Source of the DNA: Azophilus sp965116165
GTDB taxonomy: Bacteria > Pseudomonadota > Gammaproteobacteria > Pseudomonadales > Azotimanducaceae
Length of the DNA stretch: 64,000 nt
Assembly (NCBI GenBank): GCA_965116165.1
Contig: OZ220484.1
Location: 930,001 to 994,000, forward strand
Reading direction: 5' to 3'
In this document: piece by piece, positions 18,748 through 27,785 of the stretch
How positions within the stretch are numbered: position 1 is the first letter of the stretch
Layout: every line of letters starts with the position of its first letter
Program-made: the position numbers and the translations under genes
The notes under the pieces: generated by a model
Database searches by the model: none
What the model was told of the DNA's origin: nothing
Seen by the model: the letters and a program-made list of their open reading frames with translations, nothing else

Positions 18748-19296
18748 GCCGTCCGCCTCCGTCAACCGGGCGGCGATTTCCTCATCTTTGGCGATCAGTT
18801 GTTCGGCAAGCGCCGACAGCGTCGCCCCGAGCGCCCCGACCGTCTCGCCATCGGCGGGAAATTGCTCAAGCCAATAGCAGGAAAGATCGCGGCCGACGCA
18901 TTCGACCGCCACGACATCGTCTGGCAACAGACCTTCCAAAGGCGGCAGGGCCTTCAGAAAATCCGCTTCTCCCGGCACCGGAAACTCAACGTCGAATTGC
19001 CAGCCGCCGCGTTGCGACCGGAGCAGCCGCCACGGGCCGATGTGGCTAAGCGCCTTGCGCAACGGCAGCCGGTAGGCGACGCTCTGGTGAACCGGCGAGC
19101 GGGCTATTCCACCAGCGCTGACCCGCTCGTCCGCCGCCGCATCAAGCTTGCGCACCGGTTTCAATTCCACAACCAACCCCAGCCGTCGCGCCGTCATGCG
19201 CATGGCGGCGAGTCGCCGGTCCTTCCGGGTCGGCAGGAGGTACAGCATCGGCCCGAAGGCCAATATCAACGCGAGAGCGACAACAATCCAGGCCAT
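18745..19296 (-). CDS. Conserved hypothetical, N-terminally membrane-anchored protein
   Basis: 183 residues from the Met at 19296. Residues 1-22 form one transmembrane helix (MAWIVVALALILAFGPMLYLL) followed by a positive stop-transfer stretch (PTRKDRRLAAMRMTARR), so the rest should be cytoplasmic. The pattern resembles a pseudomonad hypothetical family found near topA, but no function is known to me. The stop codon is contributed by repeat E5. A 39-bp stretch of the coding sequence (19186-19224) is duplicated upstream of the gene at 19340-19378. A longer start at 19317 is possible. Confidence 0.7.
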   Translation of the reverse strand: MAWIVVALALILAFGPMLYLLPTRKDRRLAAMRMTARRLGLVVELKPVRKLDAAADERVSAGGIARSPVHQSVAYRLPLRKALSHIGPWRLLRSQRGGWQFDVEFPVPGEADFLKALPPLEGLLPDDVVAVECVGRDLSCYWLEQFPADGETVGALGATLSALAEQLIAKDEEIAARLTEADG

Positions 19297-19339
19297 ATCG
19301 ACACACCGGTCACACACCGGCCACCAGGGCCGTTTACGC

Positions 19340-19378
19340 TCGCGCCGTCATGCGCATGGCGACGAGTCGCCGGTCCTT
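19340..19378. repeat. 39-bp direct duplicate of 19186-19224
   Basis: Matches 38 of 39 positions of the segment encoding the stop-transfer region of the adjacent hypothetical protein, in the same orientation and 154 bp away. It lies outside the called gene, next to the E5 partial copy. Confidence 0.8.
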
Positions 19379-19382
19379 AAGC

Positions 19383-19440
19383 CGCGCATCCGGACGCTCG
19401 CGGGCGCGCTGATGCGGCATTATCGGTTGGATGGAGCACT
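19383..19440 (-). repeat. Repeat E5, partial copy
   Basis: The reverse complement of 6066-6128, with few mismatches. It ends with the E5 terminus GTTGGATGGAGCACT about 60 bp upstream of the universal stress protein start, inside its presumed promoter region. Confidence 0.75.
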
Positions 19441-19501
19441 GGTCTTGAGCGTAACCCGAATTGGAGTGTATCGTCTCGGCAAATTCGGCTGGAGGAAAAA
19501 G

Positions 19502-19963
19502 ATGTCGGTATATCAACGTATTTTATTGGCAATTGATCTCACCGAAGAGTCCAGGCAGGTTGCGGCCGCCGCCACCGCCATTGCCGGCGCCTTCGATGCG
19601 GAGTTGCACTTGATTCATGTCATCGAGCCCCTGAGCCTGGCCTACGGCGGGGACATTCCAATGGATCTATCCTCCGTGCAGGAGCAAATCCACGAACAGG
19701 CAAAATCGCATCTCGCCGAATTCGCCGGCAACCTCGGCATACCCGCCGACCGTCAATATCTGGTCTTTGGTCGCCCGGAGAGCGAAATTCATCGGCTTGC
19801 CGAAACAAATGACATGGATCTCGTCATCGTTGGCAGCCATGGCCGCCACGGGCTCGCATTGCTGCTCGGCTCCACCGCCAACGGGGTGCTGCACGGCGCG
19901 AATTGCGATGTGCTCGCCGTGCGGGTCGGGGCGGGAAAGAACAAAAAAGAACGGCCGCGGTAG
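19502..19963 (+). CDS. Universal stress protein (UspA family)
   Basis: 153 residues starting MSVYQRILLAID, the usual UspA beginning. A good ribosome binding site (GGAGG at about 19490) fixes this start within a longer frame. The nucleotide-binding signature GSHGRHGLALLLGSTANGV is near the C-terminus, so ATP binding is expected (UspFG/UspA-like fold). A possible sigma-70 promoter TTGAGC-N18-TATCGT lies just upstream, downstream of an E5 remnant. The stop is followed at once by an E2-type palindrome. Confidence 0.93.
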   Translation: MSVYQRILLAIDLTEESRQVAAAATAIAGAFDAELHLIHVIEPLSLAYGGDIPMDLSSVQEQIHEQAKSHLAEFAGNLGIPADRQYLVFGRPESEIHRLAETNDMDLVIVGSHGRHGLALLLGSTANGVLHGANCDVLAVRVGAGKNKKERPR

Positions 19964-19984
19964 TTTATTCATGAATAGGTTTGG
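19961..19984. repeat. Solo E2 palindrome after the universal stress gene
   Basis: TTATTCATGAATAGG follows the TAG stop directly. It corresponds to the two E2 ends joined without the core. It could fold as a terminator-like hairpin but lacks a clear T-run. Confidence 0.6.
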
Positions 19985-19997
19985 ATAGGTCTGGCCA

Positions 19998-21911
19998 GTG
20001 TACCGATGGTTGCTGATGATCCTTGGGCTCGGCGCAGCCGGCATCGCCGCGGCCGACGGACTAACGCTTTACGAACAGCGTGAGCTATACCGGCAGGCGG
20101 TCGACCACGTACGCGCCGGGCAGATCACCGCGGCCCGCAAGATACAGGAACAGTTGGCGGACTATCCGCTGGCACCGTACATCACCTATCACCGGCTGCG
20201 GTTGCGATTGGGCAATCTCACAGCGGAACAGGTCAATCGCTTTCGGGGCGAACACCCGGACATACCCGGTGCCCATCGCATCTACCATCAATGGCTGGCG
20301 CGTCTGGCAGCCAGTCGGCAATGGCGAACATTTCTGAAACACTACGAACCCGTGGCATCGGATGAATCCATCGCCACCGAGCTGCGCTGTCACCACCTGC
20401 GGGCGCTGTACAACACCGGCCAAAAAAAGCGGGCGCTCGACGGTGTCGCCAAGGTGTGGACCGTGGGCAAATCGCAACCCAAGGCCTGCGATCCCATGTT
20501 TCAAGTCTGGCAGAGCGCGCGGCTCGACGAAGATACCGCCTGGCACCGGCTGCGGCTCGCCATCGAAGCCAATCAACGCCCGCTGGCCCGCTACCTGCAA
20601 CGTTTCCTTAACGGGAACCACCGACACTGGGGCCAGTTGTACTACAGTGTGCACGTTACGCCATCATCTATTACCCGAACGAGCCGGTTCCGCACCGACT
20701 CCGCCCTTTCCCGCGAAGTGATCGGCCATGGGCTGCGCCGGTTGGCGGCGCGCGATGCGGCGGCGGCCCGAGACGCCTGGAAGAGTTATCGCAAATCCCA
20801 CCAATTCACCGATGCCGAACGGCACGCGATTAGTGCGTCGATCGATGTTGAACTAGCCGGGGAGGGCCTGCTGGAGAGGGCCCCGCACGCGGATATTCCG
20901 CCCCAATACGCCACCGGCTTCGCCAACGCCTACATCCGCACCCGCAACTGGCCGTTGGTATCGGCCTGGATCGAACGGATACCGGAAGCGGAGCGCTTTG
21001 AAAACAAGTGGCAATATTGGCTGGCCCGCGCACTGGATAGGAGCCATGAATCCTCGGAGCGCGCCCGACTCGTCTTCCAGGCATTGGCCGCCAAGCGCCA
21101 CTACTACGGGTTTCTCGCCGCGGCGCAAATCGACCAGGAATGGCAACTCAACGGCAAGTCGCGCAATACGGATGCCGACGAAGTCGAGAAGGTGCGCCAA
21201 ATACCGGGCATCGCCCGCGCCATGGAGCTGTTCGCGGTTGGCGAGGACACCAACGCCAATCGGGAATGGATGGCCATGCTGCCAAGGCTTACCCCCGATG
21301 AACAGGGCATCATCGTCTATCTGGCCCACGACATGGGCAAAACGATGTTGGCGGTCCGCACGGCAAGCGAGTCGGGGCAACTTGATTATCTGGAGGTGCG
21401 CTTTCCGATCAAGCACGCCGACAGCTTCAGATGGGCGACGCACATCACCGGTGTTCCCCTGTCCGTCCTGGTCTCCTTTGCCCGCCAAGAGAGCATTTTC
21501 GAACCCAGGGCCCACTCCACCGCGGGTGCCCGGGGCGTCATGCAAATGCTGCCCAGCACCGCCCGTTACGCCGCGCGCCGGGCCGGCATGCGTCCTCCCT
21601 CGGCGAACGACCTCTATGAACCCACCATCAATATTCCCCTGGGCAGCCAGCACATCGCCTGGCTACTGCGGCGCTACGACCGGGTATTGCCATTCGTGGC
21701 CGCCGCCTACAACGCCGGCGAGACGCGGGCCGACCGCTGGATCGGGGAGCTACCGGGCGCACCCATGGACGTATGGATCGAGATGATCCCATTCAAGGAG
21801 ACGCGCAACTACGTCAAAAGCGTGCTCTCTTTCAACCAGGTTTATAGCCGGATGCTCGGCCAGCCGGTGCCGATGCTGCGCGAGCATGAAACCCAGGTAC
21901 CGCCGCAATGA
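19998..21911 (+). CDS. slt: Soluble lytic murein transglycosylase (Slt70 family)
   Basis: 637 residues starting at GTG. Residues 1-19 are a Sec signal (LLMILGLGAAGIAAADG), so the protein is periplasmic. A long alpha-helical superhelix (U/L domain) precedes the C-terminal catalytic SLT domain with the catalytic Glu in SFARQESIFEPRAHS, then GARGVMQMLPSTA and AAYNAGE. The enzyme cleaves MurNAc-GlcNAc bonds of peptidoglycan, making 1,6-anhydro products. Length fits Slt70. tatD follows in the same direction. Confidence 0.95.
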   Translation: MYRWLLMILGLGAAGIAAADGLTLYEQRELYRQAVDHVRAGQITAARKIQEQLADYPLAPYITYHRLRLRLGNLTAEQVNRFRGEHPDIPGAHRIYHQWLARLAASRQWRTFLKHYEPVASDESIATELRCHHLRALYNTGQKKRALDGVAKVWTVGKSQPKACDPMFQVWQSARLDEDTAWHRLRLAIEANQRPLARYLQRFLNGNHRHWGQLYYSVHVTPSSITRTSRFRTDSALSREVIGHGLRRLAARDAAAARDAWKSYRKSHQFTDAERHAISASIDVELAGEGLLERAPHADIPPQYATGFANAYIRTRNWPLVSAWIERIPEAERFENKWQYWLARALDRSHESSERARLVFQALAAKRHYYGFLAAAQIDQEWQLNGKSRNTDADEVEKVRQIPGIARAMELFAVGEDTNANREWMAMLPRLTPDEQGIIVYLAHDMGKTMLAVRTASESGQLDYLEVRFPIKHADSFRWATHITGVPLSVLVSFARQESIFEPRAHSTAGARGVMQMLPSTARYAARRAGMRPPSANDLYEPTINIPLGSQHIAWLLRRYDRVLPFVAAAYNAGETRADRWIGELPGAPMDVWIEMIPFKETRNYVKSVLSFNQVYSRMLGQPVPMLREHETQVPPQ

Positions 21912-22011
21912 TCGATACGAACGCAAAGGCTGGCAAAATGACCAGTGTCGGCGCCATACCGACGCAAGCCCGCCCCAAAGCGGCGGGCGGCCGCACAGGC
22001 TATCCGCGGCC

Positions 22012-22815
22012 ATGATCGATGTCGGCGTCAATTTGCTGGATCGGCAGTTCCGGGACGACCTCGACGAGGTGCTGGCGCGCGCCAGAAATGCGGGTTTGAC
22101 GCATATGATCGTCACGGCCACAACTATCGCGGAGACACAGGCCGCAACGAAGTTGTGTGCGCAACATAACGATCTCTCCTGTACCGCCGGGGTGCATCCG
22201 CATCTGGCCAAGGATGTCGGCGCGGGGTGGCTGGATCGGTTGCGCAACCTGGCCAGACACCCCTCGGCACGGGCCATCGGTGAGACCGGCCTCGATTTCA
22301 ACCGGAATTATTCGCCGCCGGAGGCGCAGCGCGCGGTGTTTGGCGCCCAGGTGGCGTTGGCCGGGGAACTCGACATGCCGCTATTTGTGCACGACCGGGA
22401 TACCGACGGCGCCGTATTCGAGATGCTTGCCGACTACCGGGGCGCGCCGGACCAGATCCTCGTGCATTGCTTCACCGGCAGCCAGGAGGAACTGGAACGC
22501 TACTTGGCGGCCGGCTATTCCATCGGCGTCACCGGCTGGGTTTGCGACCCATCCCGGGGTGCGGAGTTGCGACGTATCCTGCCCGGGGTTCCCCTGGAAC
22601 GGCTCGTCATCGAAACCGATGCGCCCTTTTTGTTCCCCCGGGGCACGAGGCCGCCAACACAGCGCCGACGGCGCAACGAGCCCTGCCTGCTGCCCGTTGT
22701 CGCCGAGCGGCTGGCGGCGCTCCACCGCCTACCCGTGCGCGAAGTCGTTCGGCAAACCACGGCCAATGCGCAACGCCTGTTTCGGCTGCCGGCAAACAGC
22801 GGCTCGTCGGTTTGA
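22012..22815 (+). CDS. tatD: TatD family metal-dependent DNase
   Basis: 267 residues beginning MIDVGVNLLD, the family start; the longer frame from 21886 overlaps slt and adds unrelated residues. Metal ligands are visible in AGVHPH, GETGLDFNRN, HDRDTDG, LVHCFTGS and IETDAPF. TatD is a cytoplasmic 3'-5' exonuclease/deoxyribonuclease linked to DNA repair and oxidative-damage processing. GWVCDPSRG and RRNEPCLLP match the E. coli TatD subgroup rather than YcfH/YjjV. Confidence 0.93.
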   Translation: MIDVGVNLLDRQFRDDLDEVLARARNAGLTHMIVTATTIAETQAATKLCAQHNDLSCTAGVHPHLAKDVGAGWLDRLRNLARHPSARAIGETGLDFNRNYSPPEAQRAVFGAQVALAGELDMPLFVHDRDTDGAVFEMLADYRGAPDQILVHCFTGSQEELERYLAAGYSIGVTGWVCDPSRGAELRRILPGVPLERLVIETDAPFLFPRGTRPPTQRRRRNEPCLLPVVAERLAALHRLPVREVVRQTTANAQRLFRLPANSGSSV

Positions 22816-22926
22816 ATCACCGGCACCTTGGGCACGGCGCCGCAAAAGCCCGACCGGAACCATAGTGGATTTATGATTGAGTTACTCGTAACCCATTGAT
22901 ATAACTCCCAACATACATGGGGATTC

Positions 22927-24141
22927 ATGCAAGCAACCTGGCGATTCGGCGATAGGGGATCCGCGGAAAAGTACCCGCTGCCGGTGTCGGTTGCCCAGCC
23001 TTGGCGGGGGGCCGACGGTGTGGTCGGTGCGAGCATTCCCATTCCGCCCTGCCCCGCTCAACACCTCATCGTTCCCAGCGTCTCGATTCCCGGAAAAGCG
23101 CCGGGGTTTCAATGCGCCCTGCAAGTCGGCGACAACCTGTGGCCCCTGCAACCCGTGGCCTGTCCGCCACCCGGTTCCGAACAGCCGTCCGACAAGGCAG
23201 GCGGCGCACACCACGAGCCAGAGAATCAGGGGGAAGACCGGACAAGCCATATGAGGCCGTCCGACGCGGTGGGCGACACGCACCCCGAATCAGAGAATCG
23301 GAGAGGAGACCGGACAAGCCATATGAGGCCGTCCGACGCGGTGGGCGACACGCACCCCGAATCAGAGAATCGGAGAGGAGACCGGACAAGCCATATGAGG
23401 TCATCCGGCACGGTGGGCGGGGCACATCCCGATTCGACACGAGTGGAGGCATCGTCCCTATTCACCGCGCGATCGGACAACGAGGATGTCAGCGCCCATA
23501 TCGATTGCTTCCACACGGAATCCGATCTACCGGAAAGCCGCCTGCTTGTTCGCCTCGCACAGCCCGAACCACCCGAGCGCTTTCTGATCACGCTATCCAT
23601 ACGCCCGCTGCGGATCGACCCCAACATACCCGCGAACACGCACATCGTGCTTGCCCAACCACCGCCAACCAGTCAAATGCTGGGGCCGAAACCGATCCGG
23701 CGACGGATTTGCTCGCCAACCGCCCTGACCATGGTTTTGCGGGCGGCGCAACCCGCCATCACCTGGCGGTCCGCGGTCGATGCCTGTTTCGACGGGCGGT
23801 TCTACGGATCCTGGCCGCTGGCGATACGCTGCGCCGGCCTGCACGGACGGCTCGGCGCGGTGGAGGCGGTGACATCCTGGGAGCCGATACTGAGGGTACT
23901 CCGCAGCGGCTCCCCCGTCGTCGCCAGCATCCGCTTCGACCGCAACGCATTGCCCGGCGCCCCGCTTGCGGAAACCCAGGGGCATCTGGTGGCGGTATAC
24001 GGCATCGATGGAAACGAGGTGCTGGTGTGCGACCCGGCGGCGCCGGACAACGCTTCCGTCCCACGCTCCTACGATCTAGGGGCCTTCACCAACGCCTGGC
24101 TACGCCACCGCGGCGCGGCCTATTTGCTCGCGCCGGGCTAA
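22927..24141 (+). CDS. C39-like (papain-fold) peptidase family protein with an N-terminal tandem repeat
   Basis: The C-terminal half (about residues 225-404) has the C39-like layout: RRRICSPTALTMVL carries the candidate catalytic Cys and TQGHLVAVYGIDG the His, with VLVCDPAAP after it. A beta-rich segment (about 185-240) precedes it, as in bacterial C39-family proteins of unknown substrate. Residues 99-170 are three 24-residue repeats (SHMRPSDAVGDTHPES type) that look like inserted low-complexity sequence. The start is uncertain: Met 23395 would give a protein without the repeats. No signal peptide is evident. The stop TAA doubles as the target duplication of repeat E2. Confidence 0.6.
   Translation: MQATWRFGDRGSAEKYPLPVSVAQPWRGADGVVGASIPIPPCPAQHLIVPSVSIPGKAPGFQCALQVGDNLWPLQPVACPPPGSEQPSDKAGGAHHEPENQGEDRTSHMRPSDAVGDTHPESENRRGDRTSHMRPSDAVGDTHPESENRRGDRTSHMRSSGTVGGAHPDSTRVEASSLFTARSDNEDVSAHIDCFHTESDLPESRLLVRLAQPEPPERFLITLSIRPLRIDPNIPANTHIVLAQPPPTSQMLGPKPIRRRICSPTALTMVLRAAQPAITWRSAVDACFDGRFYGSWPLAIRCAGLHGRLGAVEAVTSWEPILRVLRSGSPVVASIRFDRNALPGAPLAETQGHLVAVYGIDGNEVLVCDPAAPDNASVPRSYDLGAFTNAWLRHRGAAYLLAPG
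23221..23436 (+). repeat. Tandem repeat, three units of 72 bp
   Basis: Units 1 and 2 are almost identical at DNA level and unit 3 has diverged. The period is a multiple of three, so the frame stays open and encodes 24-residue repeats. The opposite strand is also open across it. Confidence 0.9.
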
Positions 24142-24314
24142 TCGAACCTATTCATGAATAAACCCCCGCGGCCGTCAATAGCGGCAAAATCACCGGCCGT
24201 GCTCCCGCCGTGTGCCCAATTTGCCGTCAAGCCCATCCGGGCGCTTGCTCCGCGCACCCAGTGCCTTCACCACTCTTGCCAGCCTCGCCACGTTCATTCA
24301 CGAATAGGTCGGGC
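24142..24314. repeat. Repeat E2, full copy 1 (about 173 bp)
   Basis: Its ends carry ACCTATTCATGAATAAA and, inverted, TTCATTCACGAATAGGT. The core shares long blocks with copy 2 (GTCAATAGCGGC, GTGCTCCCGCCG, TTGCCAGCCTCGCCACG). Flanking TAA duplications are at 24139-24141 (the stop codon of the peptidase gene) and 24315-24317. Confidence 0.88.
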
Positions 24315-24399
24315 TAAAGGGCCGGAATGAGGGCGATTGGCATAGCGATGATTCCCTCGGCATTATGGGAGATATTCCTGCTTGAGACCCGCCGCAACG

Positions 24400-24930
24400 A
24401 TGGATGAATCCCGGGTGCATTTGCGTCCCGTCAGACGGAAAGACCGGGATGCGTTCATCTCGGCCATGCGTTCAAGCGTCTCGCTGCACCGGCCCTGGAT
24501 CATCCCGCCAACCAGCCGGGACATGTTCAACCACTATCTCAAGCGGGTGGAGGGCAACAACCACGCGGGGCTACTCGTGATCGACCGTGCCTCAAGCGGC
24601 ATCGCCGGCTGCATCAACATCAACAATATCATCCGCGGCTCCTTCCTCAGCGCGAGCCTTGGCTACTACGCCACGGCACCCTTCGCGGGGCGCGGCTACA
24701 TGCTGGAGGGATTACAACTCGCCGTCGAATACGCCTTTTCCACCCTGGGGCTACATCGGCTCGAAGCCAACATTCAACCGGGAAACACCAGATCCATCCA
24801 ACTGGTCAAGCGCTGCGGATTTGAAAAGGAGGGCATTTCATCCCACTATCTGTTCATCGAAGGCGCCTGGCGGGACCACGAACGCTGGACCCGCATAGAC
24901 CGCCGCACCACCCTGCACCGCACCCCATGA
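24400..24930 (+). CDS. GNAT N-acetyltransferase, RimJ/RimL-like
   Basis: 176 residues from Met 24400 (MDESRVHLRPVRRKDRDAF). GNAT acetyl-CoA loop: Y-A-T-A-PFAGRGYMLEGL; then HRLEANIQPGNTRSIQLVKRCGFEKEG, the motif of ribosomal-protein alanine acetyltransferases. It would acetylate an N-terminal amine, possibly ribosomal protein S5 as RimJ does. It is first in an operon: its TGA overlaps the ATG of the S9 peptidase (ATGA), indicating translational coupling. An alternative start is 24382. Confidence 0.85.
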   Translation: MDESRVHLRPVRRKDRDAFISAMRSSVSLHRPWIIPPTSRDMFNHYLKRVEGNNHAGLLVIDRASSGIAGCININNIIRGSFLSASLGYYATAPFAGRGYMLEGLQLAVEYAFSTLGLHRLEANIQPGNTRSIQLVKRCGFEKEGISSHYLFIEGAWRDHERWTRIDRRTTLHRTP

Positions 24931-26831
24931 ACGCCAATCAATCCGACAACAAAGCCCGTCGATCGCCCATCACACCGGAACGGGTCGCCCAGGCATCCGC
25001 GGGTGTGGGCGAGCCGCATCTGTTCGACGGCACGCTGTACTGGCTCGAAGCCCGTCCCGACGAAGGCGGACGCACCACCCTGTTGCGGGCGGACGGCGAT
25101 GCCAATACGGAACTCACCCCCGAACCCCACAGCGTTCGCAGCCGGGTGCACGAATACGGGGGGGCGGCCTATCTGCCCACCGGGGATGCCGTCTACTTTG
25201 TAAACGCCGCCGACCAGAACATCCTCGCCGTCGAGCCGGGCGGAAGGATCCGGCCGATTACCCGCTCCGGCCCGGAAACACGCTATGCGGACCTTTGCGC
25301 CGACCCGAGGCGCCGCCGCCTTATCGCCGTCACCGAAATTCACGGCGGGGACGAGCAGCCGATCAACGCCTTGGCCGCGGTCTCAATCGACACCGGCCAA
25401 GCCTCGATTTTGCATCGGGGCCACGACTTCTATGCCGCGCCCCGGGTTTCGCCCTCAGGCACGGAAATGCTATTCATCGCCTGGGATCACCCGAACATGC
25501 CCTGGGATGGAACGCGGTTGTTCCGGGCCCGTTTGGACGGCGCGGGCATGGGCAGGGTCACCCCGGTCGCCGGCGGCGCCACGGAATCGGTACTGCAACC
25601 GAGCTGGCTCGACGACGACACCGCGCTTTACCTAGGCGACGCCACGGGCTTTTGGAATCTGTACCGGATGACCGCCGATGGTGCGCAAATCGTGCTTGAG
25701 GAAGAAGCGGAATACGCCGGCCCCGCCTGGCAGTTCGGCAACCGGGACTACGCGATATTGAATGGGCGCCAGATCGCCGCCCGCAGACAGCGCGACGGCG
25801 AACAAACCCTTGTGCTGATCGATTTGGCAACCGGCTCCGCGGCTCCCCTACCGGACGACTGCGTCGAATACAGCCATCTGTCGACCGACGGCAACAGCCT
25901 CTACTTCGTGGGCGCGCACACCGACGCCACCAGTGAGCTCGGGCGCTATGAGCTCAAATCGAGGCGGCGTTTTCCGGTGGTGCCGGGTCCGCCGCTCAGG
26001 GTTGACAACGACTGGCTAAGCCGTCCGCGCCATATCGAATACAAAACAAGGGATGGGCAACGCGCGTACGCGTGGATAACCTTCCCCGCACCCGGCGCAC
26101 GGCCACATCCCGGCGACAAGGCGCCCCTTTTGGTGACCACCCACGGCGGGCCCACCGGTGCCGCCTCGCCGGCCCTGCGGCTATCCCTACAGTTCTACGC
26201 CAGCCGCGGTTGGATGGTCGCGGATATCAATTATCGGGGCAGCACGGGATACGGACGGAGCTATCGCGACGCACTCAACGGAAAATGGGGCGATGTCGAT
26301 GTTACCGATTGCGTGGACGCGGTGAACCACTTGATTGCCGAGGGCCTGGCCGACCCGACCCGAATCGCCATTCGCGGCGGCAGCGCTGGCGGCTACACGA
26401 CCCTGCGGGCCCTGACGACGCAAACGGTGTTCCGCGCCGGGGCGAGCCACTATGGTATCGGCGACCTCCTCGCGCTTGCCGACGATACCCACAAATTTGA
26501 ATCGCAATATCTGTTCGGGCTCGTCGGTTCGCCCGCAATTCTGGCCGACCGGTCGCCTATTCGGCATCTCGACGGATTCAACTGTCCGGCCATCTTCTTT
26601 CAGGGCGACGAGGACCGGGTGGTGCCGCCCAATCAGGCCGAGGCCATGGTGGCCGCGCTCAAGGCCAAGGGCATTCCCGTCGCCTACCTAAGGTTTTCAG
26701 GCGAGGGCCACGGTTTTCGCGACGGGGCCAACATCGCCAAGGCCATCGGCGCGGAATACGCTTTCTTCTGCCGGGTGTTCGGGCTGCCCATGGACGAAGA
26801 CCTGCCCGATGTTGAGATCGAGAATCTATGA
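24927..26831 (+). CDS. S9 (prolyl oligopeptidase) family peptidase
   Basis: 634 residues, no signal peptide. An N-terminal beta-propeller (about 1-370) is followed by an alpha/beta hydrolase domain with HGGP oxyanion region, the nucleophile in IRGGSAGGYT, the Asp in GDEDRVVPP and the His in GEGHGF. Such enzymes are cytosolic dipeptidyl/acylaminoacyl peptidases degrading short peptides. It overlaps both neighbours by 4 bp (ATGA), so GNAT, peptidase and ddl form one coupled unit. Substrate specificity cannot be read from the sequence. Confidence 0.93.
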   Translation: MNANQSDNKARRSPITPERVAQASAGVGEPHLFDGTLYWLEARPDEGGRTTLLRADGDANTELTPEPHSVRSRVHEYGGAAYLPTGDAVYFVNAADQNILAVEPGGRIRPITRSGPETRYADLCADPRRRRLIAVTEIHGGDEQPINALAAVSIDTGQASILHRGHDFYAAPRVSPSGTEMLFIAWDHPNMPWDGTRLFRARLDGAGMGRVTPVAGGATESVLQPSWLDDDTALYLGDATGFWNLYRMTADGAQIVLEEEAEYAGPAWQFGNRDYAILNGRQIAARRQRDGEQTLVLIDLATGSAAPLPDDCVEYSHLSTDGNSLYFVGAHTDATSELGRYELKSRRRFPVVPGPPLRVDNDWLSRPRHIEYKTRDGQRAYAWITFPAPGARPHPGDKAPLLVTTHGGPTGAASPALRLSLQFYASRGWMVADINYRGSTGYGRSYRDALNGKWGDVDVTDCVDAVNHLIAEGLADPTRIAIRGGSAGGYTTLRALTTQTVFRAGASHYGIGDLLALADDTHKFESQYLFGLVGSPAILADRSPIRHLDGFNCPAIFFQGDEDRVVPPNQAEAMVAALKAKGIPVAYLRFSGEGHGFRDGANIAKAIGAEYAFFCRVFGLPMDEDLPDVEIENL

Positions 26832-27778
26832 ACCGGACCCGCCATGTTGCCGTGTTGCAGGGCGGTGTCTCGCGGGAAGCCGAGGTATCGCGTGTTTCCG
26901 CCGCGGGCGTGACGCATGCGTTGCGCTCAACGGGCCACCGGGTGGCGCTGATTGAACTCAACCGCGCGGCGCCGGAAGAACTGATCCGGCTGCGCCCGGA
27001 TGTGGTCTTTCCCGCCCTGCATGGCCCACCCGGCGAGGATGGCACCGTGCAGGGCTTGCTGGAAATGCTGGAGCTGCCCTATGTCGGCAGCGGTGTGCGC
27101 GGTAGCGCCCTGGCGATGGACAAGGCGGTCGCCAAATCCATTTTTCGGCGAGCGGGGCTGCCCGTGGCGGACGACCTGCTCATCGCCCAACACCGGCCGC
27201 CCGCGGAAGCCGCCAGCATCATTCGCGCCAAGTTCGGGGACAGGGTGGTGATGAAGCCCATTTGTCTCGGCAGCGCCATTGGCGTGATGCGTCTGCCCAG
27301 CGGCGGTGACCTCGAGCAACCGATTGCCGAAGCGCTGGGTTTCGGCGCCGCCCTGGTCGAACCCTTCATCGCCGGCCGCGAGATCACGGTGGGGGTCTTG
27401 GACCGACATGGCGGGTCGGCCGAGGCCTTTCCGGTGATCGAAATCCGCACCGCCCCCGATCAGTGGTACGACTACGTCAATCGCTATAGGGCGGGGGCCA
27501 GCGAACATCTGGTGCCCGCCCCGATGCCGGAGGGCGTGGCGCGCGAGTTGCGGGAAATAGCCGTGGCGGCCCATGTGGCCCTGGGGCTAAGGGATCTTTC
27601 ACGCGCGGACTTCATCGTCGATGAACACAACGGCATCACCCTGCTCGAAGTGAACGCCGTGCCGGGCATGACACCGACGAGTCTCTACCCCGACGGCGCC
27701 CGCGCCCACGGCCTCAAGTTTCCCGCCCTGCTCAACATGCTCATCGAAAGCGCCCTGGCCCGACCTAGTCACGAATAG
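26828..27778 (+). CDS. ddl: D-alanine--D-alanine ligase
   Basis: ATP-grasp enzyme forming D-Ala-D-Ala for peptidoglycan. The N-terminal GGVSREAEVS matches the family GG-x-S-x-E-x-x-VS block. Further on are FPALHGPPGEDGTVQG, the ATP-grasp loop GSAIGV, GREITVGV and the C-terminal LEVNAVPGMT. 316 residues is a normal length. It is not in a dcw cluster here but is coupled to a peptidase gene by an ATGA overlap. The last codons (SHE-stop) come from a solo E2 palindrome at the junction with amtB. Confidence 0.96.
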   Translation: MNRTRHVAVLQGGVSREAEVSRVSAAGVTHALRSTGHRVALIELNRAAPEELIRLRPDVVFPALHGPPGEDGTVQGLLEMLELPYVGSGVRGSALAMDKAVAKSIFRRAGLPVADDLLIAQHRPPAEAASIIRAKFGDRVVMKPICLGSAIGVMRLPSGGDLEQPIAEALGFGAALVEPFIAGREITVGVLDRHGGSAEAFPVIEIRTAPDQWYDYVNRYRAGASEHLVPAPMPEGVARELREIAVAAHVALGLRDLSRADFIVDEHNGITLLEVNAVPGMTPTSLYPDGARAHGLKFPALLNMLIESALARPSHE

Positions 27779-27785
27779 CAGGCTA
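27758..27785. repeat. Solo E2 palindrome bridging convergent ddl and amtB ends
   Basis: The segment CCCGACCTAGTCACGAATAG plus AGGCT is an E2 end pair without a core. It contains the ddl stop (27776-27778) and the amtB stop (27785-27783). It may act as a bidirectional terminator. Confidence 0.55.

Noticed and set aside
23001..24161. Second long plus-strand frame (386 residues) across the C39-like gene
   Set aside because: Very Arg-rich. The other frame carries the Cys and His peptidase motifs.
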